Source: an uncultured Oscillospiraceae bacterium
GTDB lineage: Bacteria > Bacillota > Clostridia > Oscillospirales > Ruminococcaceae
Reading direction: 5' to 3'
DNA: 64,000 bases
NCBI GenBank assembly: GCA_900539695.1
Contig: UQDG01000012.1
Span: 1-64,000, forward strand
Part shown: one piece after another, positions 7,264 through 20,012 of the stretch
Layout of the letters: each line of letters opens with the position of its first letter
Numbering within the stretch: position 1 is the first letter of the stretch
Notes under the pieces: generated by a model
The model's input: the letters and a program-made list of their open reading frames with translations, nothing else
Databases searched by the model: none
Told to the model about the DNA's origin: nothing
Translations under genes and position numbers: made by a program

Positions 7264-9030
7264 ATGTCTACCAAGCCCCACAAGACCGGCAACGGCGCGT
7301 TGATGCGCCGGTTTCTGCCCTACCTTATTAAGTACAAGGGTGTACTGTTTTTTGATTTGTTTTGCGCGGCGCTGACAACGCTGTGCGATATTGCCCTGCC
7401 TACCATCATGCGCACGCTGACCAACACGGTCTCGGCCGCCGCGCTGACGGTGGATACCGTGCTGCGGATGGCGGCACTGTACTTTGTACTGCGCATCATC
7501 GACGGCGCAGCCAGCTACTTTATGTCCGGCATCGGGCATATCATGGGTGTGCATATCGAGACCGACATGCGCCGCGACGCCTTTGACCATCTGCTGCGGC
7601 TGGACCATACCTATTATAATAATACCAAAGTCGGCCAGATCATGGGCCGCATCACCAACGATCTGTTTGACGTGACCGAGTTCGCCCACCACTGCCCCGA
7701 GGAGTTCTTTATTGCGGGCATCAAGATCGTAGCATCCTTTGTGATTTTGTGCCAGGCCAGTATTCCGCTGACGCTCATCGTGTTTGCCTGCGTGCCGCTG
7801 ATGGGCGTTGTGTCGGTCAAACTCAACCACAAACTGCGGGAGCGGTTCCGCCAGCAGCGGTTCCAGATCGGAGAGCTGAATGCGACGATTGAGGACAGCC
7901 TGCTGGGCCAGCGCGTGGTCAAAGCCTTTGCGGCCGAGGACCTGGAGCGGGAAAAGTTCGAGCAGGGCAACCGTGAATTTGAAAAGATCAAAACGCTGGG
8001 CTATCATGCCATGGCGGCGTTCAATACTTCCACCCGGATGTTTGACGGCCTGATGTACTTTGTGGTGATCCTGGCGGGCGGCCTTTCGCTGGTGTACGGG
8101 GCCATCAGTGCCGGAGACCTGGTGGCCTATGTGCTGTATGTGTCCACGTTGATTGCTACCATTCGACGCATCGTCGAGTTTGCCGAGCAGTTCCAGCGCG
8201 GCATGACCGGCATCGAGCGCTTTGCGGAAATTATGGATACGCCCATTGCCATTGCCGATAAGCCAGATGCCAAACCGCTGGAAGTGAAGCAGGGCGGCAT
8301 TGAGTTTAAGGATGTCAGCTTTGAGTATCCCGACGACCACAACCAGGTGCTGCACCACGTCAATCTGACCATCCGTCCTGGCGAGAGTCTGGCGCTGGTT
8401 GGCCCCAGCGGCGGCGGTAAGACCACGCTGTGCAACCTGATCCCGCGCTTTTACGATGTGACCGGCGGCGCGGTGCTGGTGGACGGGCAGGATGTGCGGG
8501 CTGTGCAGCTGCACAGCCTGCGGCAGGCCATTGGTGTGGTGCAGCAGGATGTGTATCTGTTCAGTGGCACGGTGGCGGAGAATATCGCCTACGGCCGCCC
8601 CGGCGCGACCCGCGCTGAAATTGAAGAAGCCGCCCGCCTGGCTGGGGCTGACGGCTTTGTGCGTGCGCTGAAAAACGGCTATGACACCTATGTGGGCGAG
8701 CGCGGTGTGAAACTTTCCGGCGGGCAGAAACAGCGGTTGGCCATTGCACGGGTGTTCTTGAAGAACCCGCCGATCTTACTGCTGGATGAAGCCACCAGCG
8801 CACTGGACAACGAAAGTGAGATCCTTGTTGGCCAAAGCCTTGACAAGTTAGCCAAGGGCCGCACGACACTGACCATTGCCCACCGCCTGACGACTATTAA
8901 AAATGCAGACCGTATTCTGGTTTTGGGCAAGGATGGCATTGAGGAAGAAGGCAGCCACGAGGAATTGCTGGCGAAGAAGGGCATTTATTACCGCCTGTGG
9001 AATGGATTAGTCAGCGGTCAGACATTATAG
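7264..9030 (+). CDS. ABC exporter, fused permease and ATP-binding protein
   Basis: A 588-residue half-transporter. The membrane domain (about 15-320) has several hydrophobic helices. The nucleotide-binding domain has Walker A GPSGGGKTT (about 380-388), signature LSGGQKQR (about 484-491), Walker B ILLLDEATSALD and H-loop AHRLTT. It resembles MsbA/LmrA-type multidrug or lipid exporters and has a site AGAGG before the start. The natural stop codon TAG is formed from two flanking bases and the first G of a MITE copy. A terminator separates it from the gene before, so it is probably transcribed alone; the substrate is unknown. Confidence 0.92.
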   Translation: MSTKPHKTGNGALMRRFLPYLIKYKGVLFFDLFCAALTTLCDIALPTIMRTLTNTVSAAALTVDTVLRMAALYFVLRIIDGAASYFMSGIGHIMGVHIETDMRRDAFDHLLRLDHTYYNNTKVGQIMGRITNDLFDVTEFAHHCPEEFFIAGIKIVASFVILCQASIPLTLIVFACVPLMGVVSVKLNHKLRERFRQQRFQIGELNATIEDSLLGQRVVKAFAAEDLEREKFEQGNREFEKIKTLGYHAMAAFNTSTRMFDGLMYFVVILAGGLSLVYGAISAGDLVAYVLYVSTLIATIRRIVEFAEQFQRGMTGIERFAEIMDTPIAIADKPDAKPLEVKQGGIEFKDVSFEYPDDHNQVLHHVNLTIRPGESLALVGPSGGGKTTLCNLIPRFYDVTGGAVLVDGQDVRAVQLHSLRQAIGVVQQDVYLFSGTVAENIAYGRPGATRAEIEEAARLAGADGFVRALKNGYDTYVGERGVKLSGGQKQRLAIARVFLKNPPILLLDEATSALDNESEILVGQSLDKLAKGRTTLTIAHRLTTIKNADRILVLGKDGIEEEGSHEELLAKKGIYYRLWNGLVSGQTL

Positions 9031-9201
9031 GCAATACCGCATAATTCTAAGTGCCGATACGGCGAGCGAGGTGCGGCAGCTGCTAAGCCAAAAGCGCAGA
9101 TAATACTTTGTGTATTATCGAGCATTTTGGCAACGCAGATGCCGTGCCGCAGCCGCCGGAGCGGTGCTTGAGCCGTTAGGCGGGAATTGTGCGGTGTTGC
9201 C
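9030..9201 (+). repeat. 172-bp hairpin MITE, copy 2 (complete reference copy)
   Basis: The complete element runs from GGCAATACCGCATAATTC to GGAATTGTGCGGTGTTGCC; the ends are inverted repeats of 18 bp with only two T/C differences. It is flanked by direct repeats TATA (9026-9029 and 9202-9205). The centre has the perfect hairpin ATAATAC-TTTGT-GTATTAT, and further inward pairs such as GCCAAAA/TTTTGGC let the whole element fold. No open frame is present. It lies between convergent genes, sharing its first base with the stop codon of the ABC gene. Confidence 0.9.
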
Positions 9202-9213
9202 TATAATATAAGT

Positions 9214-10545
9214 TCAAGCCGCCTCCTTTTTAGGGGGCGGTTTTTGTATGCAGTGCAGCATGCGGGTCAGGTTTAACGTGAAGGTGAACAGGTTGGAGGT
9301 AATCATGATGCCGAGGAATGCCGCCATGCCGTAGCGCGGCAGCAGCAGCCAGATGGCGGCGATACGGAAGATGGAATCCGCCAGCGAATAGTAGAATGTG
9401 GCCAGCTGTTCCCCTAACCCTTTCAGCACGCCGTCCACCATGCTTTCCAAATACATGAACGGCGCGACAAAGCCTAAAATGCGCACATACTCCCCTACCT
9501 CGACGTCGCGATAGATAAAGCCGGCAAGGGGCGCACCGAACAGCACGAACCCGGTCCCCGCCGCCAGCGAGAAGGCACCGGTGACCTTGAGCATCGTAAA
9601 CACTAGTCGGCAGGTGGCGTCGGTGTCGCCTTTGGTGTGGGCACGGGTGATCTCCGGCATCAACAGCCCGGACAAGGCCGAAAGCACCGAGAATGGGAAG
9701 AACAGCAGCGGCAGCGCCATGCCTTTCAGACTGCCGTACTGGGCCATGGCGTCGGCCCGGCTGCCGGTGTAGAGCGCTAACGTGTAGGGAATCAGGCTGC
9801 TCTCGACGGCCTGCAGGCCGCTGGCCAGCAGGCGGCTGCCCTCCACCGGCAGGACGATGGCGTACAGCTCCTTTTGGGTGTAGGGCTGCAGAGGCTCATC
9901 GACGCGGCGGGCAAACTCCGGCGTTTTGGCGGCAAAGGCGAACATGAGGGCGCAGGAGATGCCCTCGCTGACCGTGCTGCCCAGTACTACGGCGGCACAG
10001 CCGTAGCCTGCACCCCATTGGGCCAGCACACGCAGTGCGGCGATGGCGATTGCCATGCGGATGATCTGTTCGATCAGCTGAGCAATGACATTCGGGTGTA
10101 CCCGGCGTGCCGCCAAAAAGCAGCCGCGCACCGCCCCGGCCGCCGCCATAAAGGGCAGGCTGGGGGCTAAAATCTGCAAAGCCAAAATGGCGCGGGTATC
10201 GTGGAGGAGATACCGGGCGGCAGGCTCGGCCAGCAGCATTTGCAGCAGCATGGCGCAGCAGCCAAACAGCATGGCTGTACCGCAAAGCCCCCGCAGGGTA
10301 GCCGCCATGCCCCGCCCCCGGGCCAGGCTTTGTGCCGCCAGCCGGGCCGAGGCTACATTGATGCCCGCTGTGGCCAGCGAGACGAATACCATGTACACCG
10401 CTAAAATCAGCTGGTACAGGCCCATGCCCTCGCCGCCCAGGTAGGACGACAGCACCACCCGAAAGCCCATGCCCAGCACCCGCAGCACCAGCCCGCAGGC
10501 GGTGAGCAGGGCGGCGTTTTGCAGATAGGTCTTGCGCCGTGCCAT
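9214..10545 (-). CDS. MurJ/SpoVB-type polysaccharide or lipid flippase
   Basis: The 443-residue protein is almost entirely hydrophobic, with about 12-14 membrane helices, and matches the MATE-like MOP superfamily branch of SpoVB and related polysaccharide exporters (N-terminal region RVLGMGFRVVLSSYLG). Family members flip lipid-linked cell-wall precursors; SpoVB acts in spore cortex synthesis. It is shorter than typical SpoVB (about 520). The start has a strong GGGAGGGGG site. It is not possible to say from this window whether the role is in sporulation, peptidoglycan or capsule. It converges on the ABC exporter, with a MITE between. Confidence 0.85.
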   Translation of the reverse strand: MARRKTYLQNAALLTACGLVLRVLGMGFRVVLSSYLGGEGMGLYQLILAVYMVFVSLATAGINVASARLAAQSLARGRGMAATLRGLCGTAMLFGCCAMLLQMLLAEPAARYLLHDTRAILALQILAPSLPFMAAAGAVRGCFLAARRVHPNVIAQLIEQIIRMAIAIAALRVLAQWGAGYGCAAVVLGSTVSEGISCALMFAFAAKTPEFARRVDEPLQPYTQKELYAIVLPVEGSRLLASGLQAVESSLIPYTLALYTGSRADAMAQYGSLKGMALPLLFFPFSVLSALSGLLMPEITRAHTKGDTDATCRLVFTMLKVTGAFSLAAGTGFVLFGAPLAGFIYRDVEVGEYVRILGFVAPFMYLESMVDGVLKGLGEQLATFYYSLADSIFRIAAIWLLLPRYGMAAFLGIMITSNLFTFTLNLTRMLHCIQKPPPKKEAA

Positions 10546-10642
10546 GGCATCCCCCTCCCAACCGGGGGCAGAAGCCCCCTACACCACTATGCGGCACGGG
10601 TGGCCGGTATGCAATTTGACTACTTACAAAACAGATAGTACC

Positions 10643-10671
10643 TTGCGTTCTGCTGTCTGATTTGTTATACT
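10643..10671 (+). promoter_or_regulatory. Promoter of the Mrp gene
   Basis: TTGCGT (10643-10648), 17-bp spacer, TATACT (10666-10671). Confidence 0.65.
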
Positions 10672-10763
10672 GTTATGAGAGCATAGGCAATGCTGCCTGT
10701 TTTTTCGGCCTGCGGGCTGGCAGATGGACGGAGTTGCCGAAATTTAAAGGAGCAAAAACTACT

Positions 10764-11585
10764 ATGAGTGAAGAATGTACCCATGATTGCAGCAGCTGCA
10801 AGGCAAACTGCGATCACCGTGCCCCCGAACATGAGCCGCCGCACCCGAAAAGCCGCATCCGCAAGGTCATTGGCGTCGTTTCCGGCAAGGGCGGTGTTGG
10901 CAAAAGCATGACCAGCGCCATGCTGGCTGTTTCGATGCGCCGCCTGGGCTATAAAGCCGGCGTGCTGGATGCTGATATTACCGGCCCCTCCATCCCCCGC
11001 CTGTTTGGCGTGAAGGGTCCTGCCACCGGAGACGGCGAGAGCATCAATCCTGTCTGCAGCCGCACCGGCGTTGAGATCATGAGCATCAACCTGCTGCTGG
11101 ATGACCCCGAGGCCCCTGTGGTATGGCGCGGTCCCGTGATTGCCGGTGCTGTTAAGCAGTTCTGGCAGGAAGTCGTGTGGGATGTAGACTTCCTGTTTGT
11201 GGATATGCCCCCGGGAACCGGCGATGTGCCGCTGACCGTGTTCCAGACGCTGCCGGTGGACGGCATCGTTATCGTCTCCAGCCCGCAGGAGCTGGTGGGC
11301 ATGATCGTAGGCAAGGCCGTGCAGATGGCCCAGATGATGAACGTGCCCATCCTGGGACTGGTCGAGAACATGAGCTATGCCCTGTGCCCTGACTGCGGCA
11401 AGCATATCAATGTGTTCGGTGACAGCCATGTGGATGAGATCGGCGCCAAGTACAAGGTGCCCGTGCTGGCCAAGATGCCCATTGACCCCGAGCTGGCCAA
11501 GGAGGCTGACGCCGGTATGATCGAGATGTACGCTGGCGATTATCTGGACGGCGCTGCCCAGGCCGTGGCCAAACTGCTGAAGTAA
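10764..11585 (+). CDS. mrp: Mrp/NBP35-family iron-sulfur cluster carrier ATPase
   Basis: A 273-residue P-loop ATPase of the Mrp/ApbC family, which binds and transfers [4Fe-4S] clusters to apoproteins in the cytoplasm. The deviant Walker A GKGGVGKS lies at about 41-48. The N-terminus is rich in cysteine (CTHDCSSCKANC), and a CPDC motif near residue 208 supplies the conserved pair of cluster ligands. An in-frame extension upstream to 10662 covers the -10 box; the start at 10764 is preferred because of its AAAGGAG site. Iron-sulfur enzymes nearby (GOGAT, serine dehydratase, the 923-aa oxidoreductase) are possible clients, by inference. Confidence 0.93.
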   Translation: MSEECTHDCSSCKANCDHRAPEHEPPHPKSRIRKVIGVVSGKGGVGKSMTSAMLAVSMRRLGYKAGVLDADITGPSIPRLFGVKGPATGDGESINPVCSRTGVEIMSINLLLDDPEAPVVWRGPVIAGAVKQFWQEVVWDVDFLFVDMPPGTGDVPLTVFQTLPVDGIVIVSSPQELVGMIVGKAVQMAQMMNVPILGLVENMSYALCPDCGKHINVFGDSHVDEIGAKYKVPVLAKMPIDPELAKEADAGMIEMYAGDYLDGAAQAVAKLLK

Positions 11586-11629
11586 AACCAGTCCCTGCTG
11601 CCCGGGTACAATGATACGGAGGTTTTGTT

Positions 11630-12049
11630 ATGAAAAAGTTTTGGGAAGAATTTAAAGCCTTTGCCCTGAAGGGCAACATGATGGACATGGCCATCGGTGT
11701 TATCATCGGCGGTGCGTTCTCTACGCTGGTCACTTCTCTGACCGACAACCTCATCAGCCCCATCCTGGGCATTTTGGGCAAGGTCAACTTTGATGCAATG
11801 ATGTGGGACGTCTTCGGTGATGGCAAGCTGGTATTCAAGTATGGTGCCTTTATTACCGCCGTCATCAATTTCCTGATCATGGCATTTGTGCTGTTCCTGA
11901 TCGTGAAAGGCATGAACAAGCTGATGGACATGGGCAAGAAGGAAGAAGCGCCTGCCGAACCGGAGGCACCGGCTGCCCCCACCCAGGAAGAGCTGCTGGC
12001 CAGCATCCTGGATGAGCTGAAGAAGCAGAACGGGGAGAAGTCGGCGTAA
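11630..12049 (+). CDS. mscL: Large-conductance mechanosensitive channel
   Basis: The 139-residue protein has the MscL design: amphipathic N-terminus (KKFWEEFKAFALKGN), first membrane helix with GVIIGGAF, second helix about residues 70-95, and a charged helical C-terminal bundle (EELLASILDELKKQ) after a Pro/Ala-rich linker. It forms a homopentameric pore that opens under hypo-osmotic membrane tension. The site is CGGAGG. It lies 44 bp after mrp with no clear terminator between, so the two may be co-transcribed. Confidence 0.97.
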   Translation: MKKFWEEFKAFALKGNMMDMAIGVIIGGAFSTLVTSLTDNLISPILGILGKVNFDAMMWDVFGDGKLVFKYGAFITAVINFLIMAFVLFLIVKGMNKLMDMGKKEEAPAEPEAPAAPTQEELLASILDELKKQNGEKSA

Positions 12050-12088
12050 GGCTGTGCCGGTCGCCTACAGAGTCTCGACAAGGCCGAC

Positions 12089-12147
12089 ACTTAACATTCT
12101 TAAGTTAAGTCTTCTATTTTTGAAATAAATCAAGTTTGAAACTTGAT
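12089..12147. promoter_or_regulatory. Two palindromes upstream of the gltB promoter (putative operators)
   Basis: Two inverted repeats lie just upstream of the gltB -35 box: ACTTAAC...GTTAAGT (12089-12110) and the perfect palindrome ATCAAGTTTGAAACTTGAT (12129-12147). Their centres are about 39 bp apart. The second has the ATC-N-GAT layout often seen at LysR-type activator sites; GltC of Bacillus controls gltAB in this way, but no such regulator gene is in the window. Binding by any protein is an inference. Confidence 0.5.
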
Positions 12148-12172
12148 TTTATAAGATTCTTCGGATTGCAGG

Positions 12173-12201
12173 TTGTAAACCGACCTATACTATGGTATAG
12201 T
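12173..12201 (+). promoter_or_regulatory. Promoter of gltB-gltD
   Basis: TTGTAA (12173-12178), 17-bp spacer, TATAGT (12196-12201). Transcription would begin near 12208, giving a leader of about 130 nt before gltB. Confidence 0.7.
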
Positions 12202-12213
12202 TGCAGCAAGAAC

Positions 12214-12263
12214 AAAGGCGTTCCCGCCGGGGCTAGTGTGCCCTGCCGGGGATGCCTTTTTGT
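12214..12263 (+). terminator. Leader terminator (attenuator) of gltB-gltD
   Basis: A long hairpin pairs AAAGGCGTTCCCGCCGGGGC with GCCCTGCCGGGGATGCCTTT and is followed by T5. It lies between the promoter and the gltB start, so readthrough must be allowed for expression. A small alternative hairpin GGCG-TTCC-CGCC (12217-12228) overlaps the 5' arm. No known riboswitch consensus was recognised; an ANTAR-type or other antitermination mechanism is possible. Confidence 0.65.
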
Positions 12264-12337
12264 TTACCCCGTTTTTTGCCGCATAACCTGTGTGCGCAGA
12301 GGCAAAAAACGCAACTGGGAAGGAGCGTATAAAGGAA

Positions 12338-16888
<4,551 letters not shown>

Positions 16889-16903
16889 GGGAGGCAGAGT
16901 ATC

Positions 16904-18376
16904 ATGGGTAAACCGACAGGCTTTATGGAGATCAAACGGCAGACCAGCATGGAACTGCCGCCCGAGGAACGCATCCAGAACTTTAACGAATTTCATGTGC
17001 CGCTGCACACCGACGAGCAGCAGGCCCAAGGTGCCCGCTGCATGGACTGCGGCGTGCCCTTCTGCCAGAGCGGTATGCTGCTGGGCGGCATGTACAGCGG
17101 CTGCCCGCTGAATAACCTGATCCCGGAGTGGAACGATCTGGTGTATCAGGGTAAGTGGGATCTGGCCGTACACCGGCTGATCGCTACCAACCGCTACCCG
17201 GAGTTTACCAGCCGGGTCTGCCCCGCTTTGTGCGAGGCCGCCTGCACCTGCGGCATGGCCACCGGCGACCCGGTGACCGTGAAAGAGAACGAACGCGCCA
17301 TCGTAGAATACGGCTACGAGAACGGCGTTATCCACGCCGTGCCGCCGCCGGCCCGCACCGGCAAGACGGTTGCGGTCATTGGTGCAGGCCCTGCGGGGCT
17401 TTCGGTGGCCGACCTGCTGAACAAGCGCGGCCACAAGGTGACTATTTATGAGCGCGAGGACCGCCCGGGCGGCCTGCTGATGTACGGCATCCCCAACATG
17501 AAGCTGGAAAAGTGGGTCATCGACCGCCGCGTGAAGATCTTGCAGGATGAAGGCATTGAGTTTGTGATGAACGCCGATGTGGGCGGCAATGTCAGTGCTG
17601 AGGAATTGCAGGACAAGTATGACGCCGTAGTGCTGTGCTGCGGTGCCAAGCAGGCCCGTGACATCACCGCCCCCGGCCGCGATGCACAGGGCATCTACTT
17701 CGCCGTGGATTACCTGACCAGCGTGACCCGCAGTTTGCTGGATTCCAACTTTGCGGATGGTAAGGCGGTTTCGGCCGCAGGCAAAAAGGTGCTGGTCATT
17801 GGCGGCGGCGACACCGGTAACGACTGCGTGGGCACGGCTATCCGCCAGGGTTGCGAGAGCGTGATGCAGCTGGAAATGATGCCCTGCCCCCCTGCCGAGC
17901 GTACCGCAAACAACGCCTGGCCGGAGTGGCCCCGCGTGTTGAAGACCGACTACGGCCAGCAGGAAGCCATTGCCAAGTTTGGCAATGACCCGCGCGTTTA
18001 CCAGACCACCGTAAAGGAGTTTTACAAGAACGAAGCCGGGCAGGTCTGTGGCGCGTTGATTGCCAAGCTGGAAAGCCGGGTAGTTGATGGCCGCCGCCAA
18101 ATGGCGCCTACCGGTGAGGAGTTTGCCGTGGAGTGCGATCTGGTGCTGATTGCCGCTGGTTTCACCGGCTGCCAGCCCTATGTGGCCGAAGCCTTTGGCG
18201 TAGACCTGACCAAGCGCGGCACCGTGGCCGATACCAAGTATGCCACCAACGTGCCCAGGGTGTTCGCCTGCGGCGATATGCGCCGCGGCCAGAGCCTTGT
18301 GGTATGGGCCTTGCGTGAGGGCCGCGACACGGCAGCTGTGGTGGATGAGAGCCTGATGGGGTACACCAACCTGTAA
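16904..18376 (+). CDS. gltD: Glutamate synthase, small subunit
   Basis: The 490-residue FAD-dependent subunit passes electrons from NAD(P)H to the large subunit. Cysteines for two [4Fe-4S] clusters are seen in the N-terminal region (CMDCGVPFC near 46, then GCPLNN and CPALCEAACTC). The FAD site GAGPAGLS is near residue 160 and the NAD(P)H site GGGDTGNDC near 300. The site is AGGGAGG and the gene is co-transcribed with gltB. Two intrinsic terminators follow. Confidence 0.97.
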   Translation: MGKPTGFMEIKRQTSMELPPEERIQNFNEFHVPLHTDEQQAQGARCMDCGVPFCQSGMLLGGMYSGCPLNNLIPEWNDLVYQGKWDLAVHRLIATNRYPEFTSRVCPALCEAACTCGMATGDPVTVKENERAIVEYGYENGVIHAVPPPARTGKTVAVIGAGPAGLSVADLLNKRGHKVTIYEREDRPGGLLMYGIPNMKLEKWVIDRRVKILQDEGIEFVMNADVGGNVSAEELQDKYDAVVLCCGAKQARDITAPGRDAQGIYFAVDYLTSVTRSLLDSNFADGKAVSAAGKKVLVIGGGDTGNDCVGTAIRQGCESVMQLEMMPCPPAERTANNAWPEWPRVLKTDYGQQEAIAKFGNDPRVYQTTVKEFYKNEAGQVCGALIAKLESRVVDGRRQMAPTGEEFAVECDLVLIAAGFTGCQPYVAEAFGVDLTKRGTVADTKYATNVPRVFACGDMRRGQSLVVWALREGRDTAAVVDESLMGYTNL

Positions 18377-18428
18377 CCTGCTTTGCAAAGAAATCAGGAA
18401 TGAAATTCTAATATTTCCCAGAAAATAA

Positions 18429-18464
18429 GGGGATGCAGCGGCATGGCTGCATCCCCTGTTTTTT
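18429..18464 (+). terminator. Intrinsic terminator of gltB-gltD
   Basis: Eleven-pair stem GGGGATGCAGC/GCTGCATCCCC followed by TGTTTTTT, 53 bp after the gltD stop. Confidence 0.9.
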
Positions 18465-18483
18465 GTGCGAAAGGTCAGACAAT

Positions 18484-18523
18484 AAAAGAGGATGTGACCG
18501 ATTCCCGTCACATCCTCTTTTTT
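18484..18523. terminator. Second, bidirectional intrinsic terminator
   Basis: Fifteen-pair perfect stem AAAAGAGGATGTGAC/GTCACATCCTCTTTT with T runs on both strands, placed between gltD and the convergent sensor kinase gene; it can stop transcription from both sides. Confidence 0.88.
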
Positions 18524-18536
18524 GTGATGCTATAGT

Positions 18537-18580
18537 AAAAGTTTCTTTGCTTACTTTCCTTTCAAAGAAAGCAAGTTACT
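18537..18580. repeat. Small hairpin repeat, TTTCTTTGAAAAGAAAG family
   Basis: AAAAGTTTCTTTGCTTACTT begins a unit whose core folds as CTTACTTTCCTTT/AAAGAAAGCAAG. Related units occur at 32796-32833, 34310-34352, 39447-39494 and 60527-60567, always just after gene ends. The right end overlaps the last codons of the sensor kinase gene. Confidence 0.6.
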
Positions 18581-20012
18581 GCCCGCATGGTAGCGTAAAC
18601 ACGAAGCGGCACCATTTGCCTTCCTCGCTTTCGGCGTGGATCTGGCCGCCGGAAAGGTTGATGAGGATCTTGCAGATATGCAGGCCCAGGCCGCTGCCAC
18701 GGGTATTCATGCCGCGGGAACGGTCCTCTTTGTAGAAGCGCTCAAACACAAAAGGCAGGGCTTCGGGGGCGATGCCTGCGCCGGTATTCTCGATGCGGAC
18801 CTCCACCATGCTGCCGTGCTTCTCGGCGGCAAAGCTGATAACGCCGCCTGCCGGAGTGAACTTGATGGCGTTGTCTACGATGTTGTACACGACCTGATGC
18901 ACAAAATCCGGGTCGGCGCAGATCATCAGCGGCGGGCCGCCAAGGCCCTGGATGTCGATCTTGCCATCCTCGATGCGCTGCTCGTCCGAGAGGACCACAT
19001 CGGTCACGGTCTGCCACAGGTCGTAGTTTTTTGCGTGGATGGGCACCTCGCCGGCTTCCAGCTTGGTGATGTCCAGCATGTTCTGCACCAGGCGGGCCAG
19101 GCGGCCGGTCTCCTGGGAGACGATGGCCAGGTAACGCTGGTTTTCCTCGGGCGGGATGGTGCCGTCCAGCATGCCGTCGATAAAGCCCTTGATGGTGGTC
19201 ATGGGCGTGCGCAGCTCGTGGGCGATGTTGCCCATGAACTGGCCGCGGGAGTTATCGATGGTCTGCAGGCGGGCAGCCATGTTATTGAAGGTGGTGGCAA
19301 AGTCGGCCAACTCCACACAGCCGTCCACCGGGGCACGGGCGGTAAAGTCGCCGCTGCCCAGGCGGCGGGCGGCCTCGCTGATGTCCTCGATGGGGCCGGT
19401 GATGCGCTTGGCCAGCACCCAGCACAGCAGGCTGCACAGCAACAGGATGACCGCGGCCGAGATGCCGAACATGGCCAGCATATCCCCCATATAACTGGCC
19501 AGTGCCGTCATGGGGCTGGCGGCAAACAGGTAGCCGGTGTAACCGCCTACCTCAACACGGCGGCCCGCGGTATAGTATTTGCCGCTGTAGACGCCGCCCA
19601 GAGTGCCGGTTTTAAAAATGTTGTCGCCGGCATCCATCTCGGCCAGCATGTCGGCGGGGATGGGCTGCTCGGTAAAATCTTCGCTGCCGGTGTGCAGCAG
19701 AATGTCGCCGTTTTCGTCGGTCACGAACAGCACCGCGCCGGAGGAAGTGGTGAACAGGTCAAAGCCGTTGCGGGCGTTTTCCCTGGCCTGCTCATTATCC
19801 AGCGGGCGGGTCAGAACAGAACCATCCTCAGCGAATGTCTCGCAGAGTTTCGATGCACCGTTCAATATATCGTTCAGGGCGGTGCAGCGCTCCTGCACGA
19901 AGTAGGCGGCGGAGAGTGCTGTCTGGATGGCGCACATGACGCTCAGGCCCAGCACCAGCACTACGGCAATGGTCGAGAAGAACTCCCGGCTGATGGTGTT
20001 GCGGCGGCTCAT
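18576..20012 (-). CDS. Sensor histidine kinase of a two-component system
   Basis: A 478-residue membrane kinase. Two membrane helices (about 11-33 and 178-203) flank an extracytoplasmic sensor region. A HAMP domain follows (about 200-252), then the phospho-acceptor helix with HELRTP (His265) and an ATPase domain with N box NIVDNAIKF and G box GSGLGLHI. It overlaps the response regulator gene by 4 bp (ATGA), so the pair is translationally coupled. The signal is unknown; layout resembles ResE/PhoR-type kinases. Confidence 0.93.
   Translation of the reverse strand: MSRRNTISREFFSTIAVVLVLGLSVMCAIQTALSAAYFVQERCTALNDILNGASKLCETFAEDGSVLTRPLDNEQARENARNGFDLFTTSSGAVLFVTDENGDILLHTGSEDFTEQPIPADMLAEMDAGDNIFKTGTLGGVYSGKYYTAGRRVEVGGYTGYLFAASPMTALASYMGDMLAMFGISAAVILLLCSLLCWVLAKRITGPIEDISEAARRLGSGDFTARAPVDGCVELADFATTFNNMAARLQTIDNSRGQFMGNIAHELRTPMTTIKGFIDGMLDGTIPPEENQRYLAIVSQETGRLARLVQNMLDITKLEAGEVPIHAKNYDLWQTVTDVVLSDEQRIEDGKIDIQGLGGPPLMICADPDFVHQVVYNIVDNAIKFTPAGGVISFAAEKHGSMVEVRIENTGAGIAPEALPFVFERFYKEDRSRGMNTRGSGLGLHICKILINLSGGQIHAESEEGKWCRFVFTLPCGQ

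Noticed and set aside
9217..9246. Terminator-like hairpin CCGCC...GGCGG followed by T5 at the end of the flippase gene
   Set aside because: It lies inside the last codons of the flippase gene and its T run faces the plus strand, where the MITE already follows the ABC gene; a role is possible but not supported.
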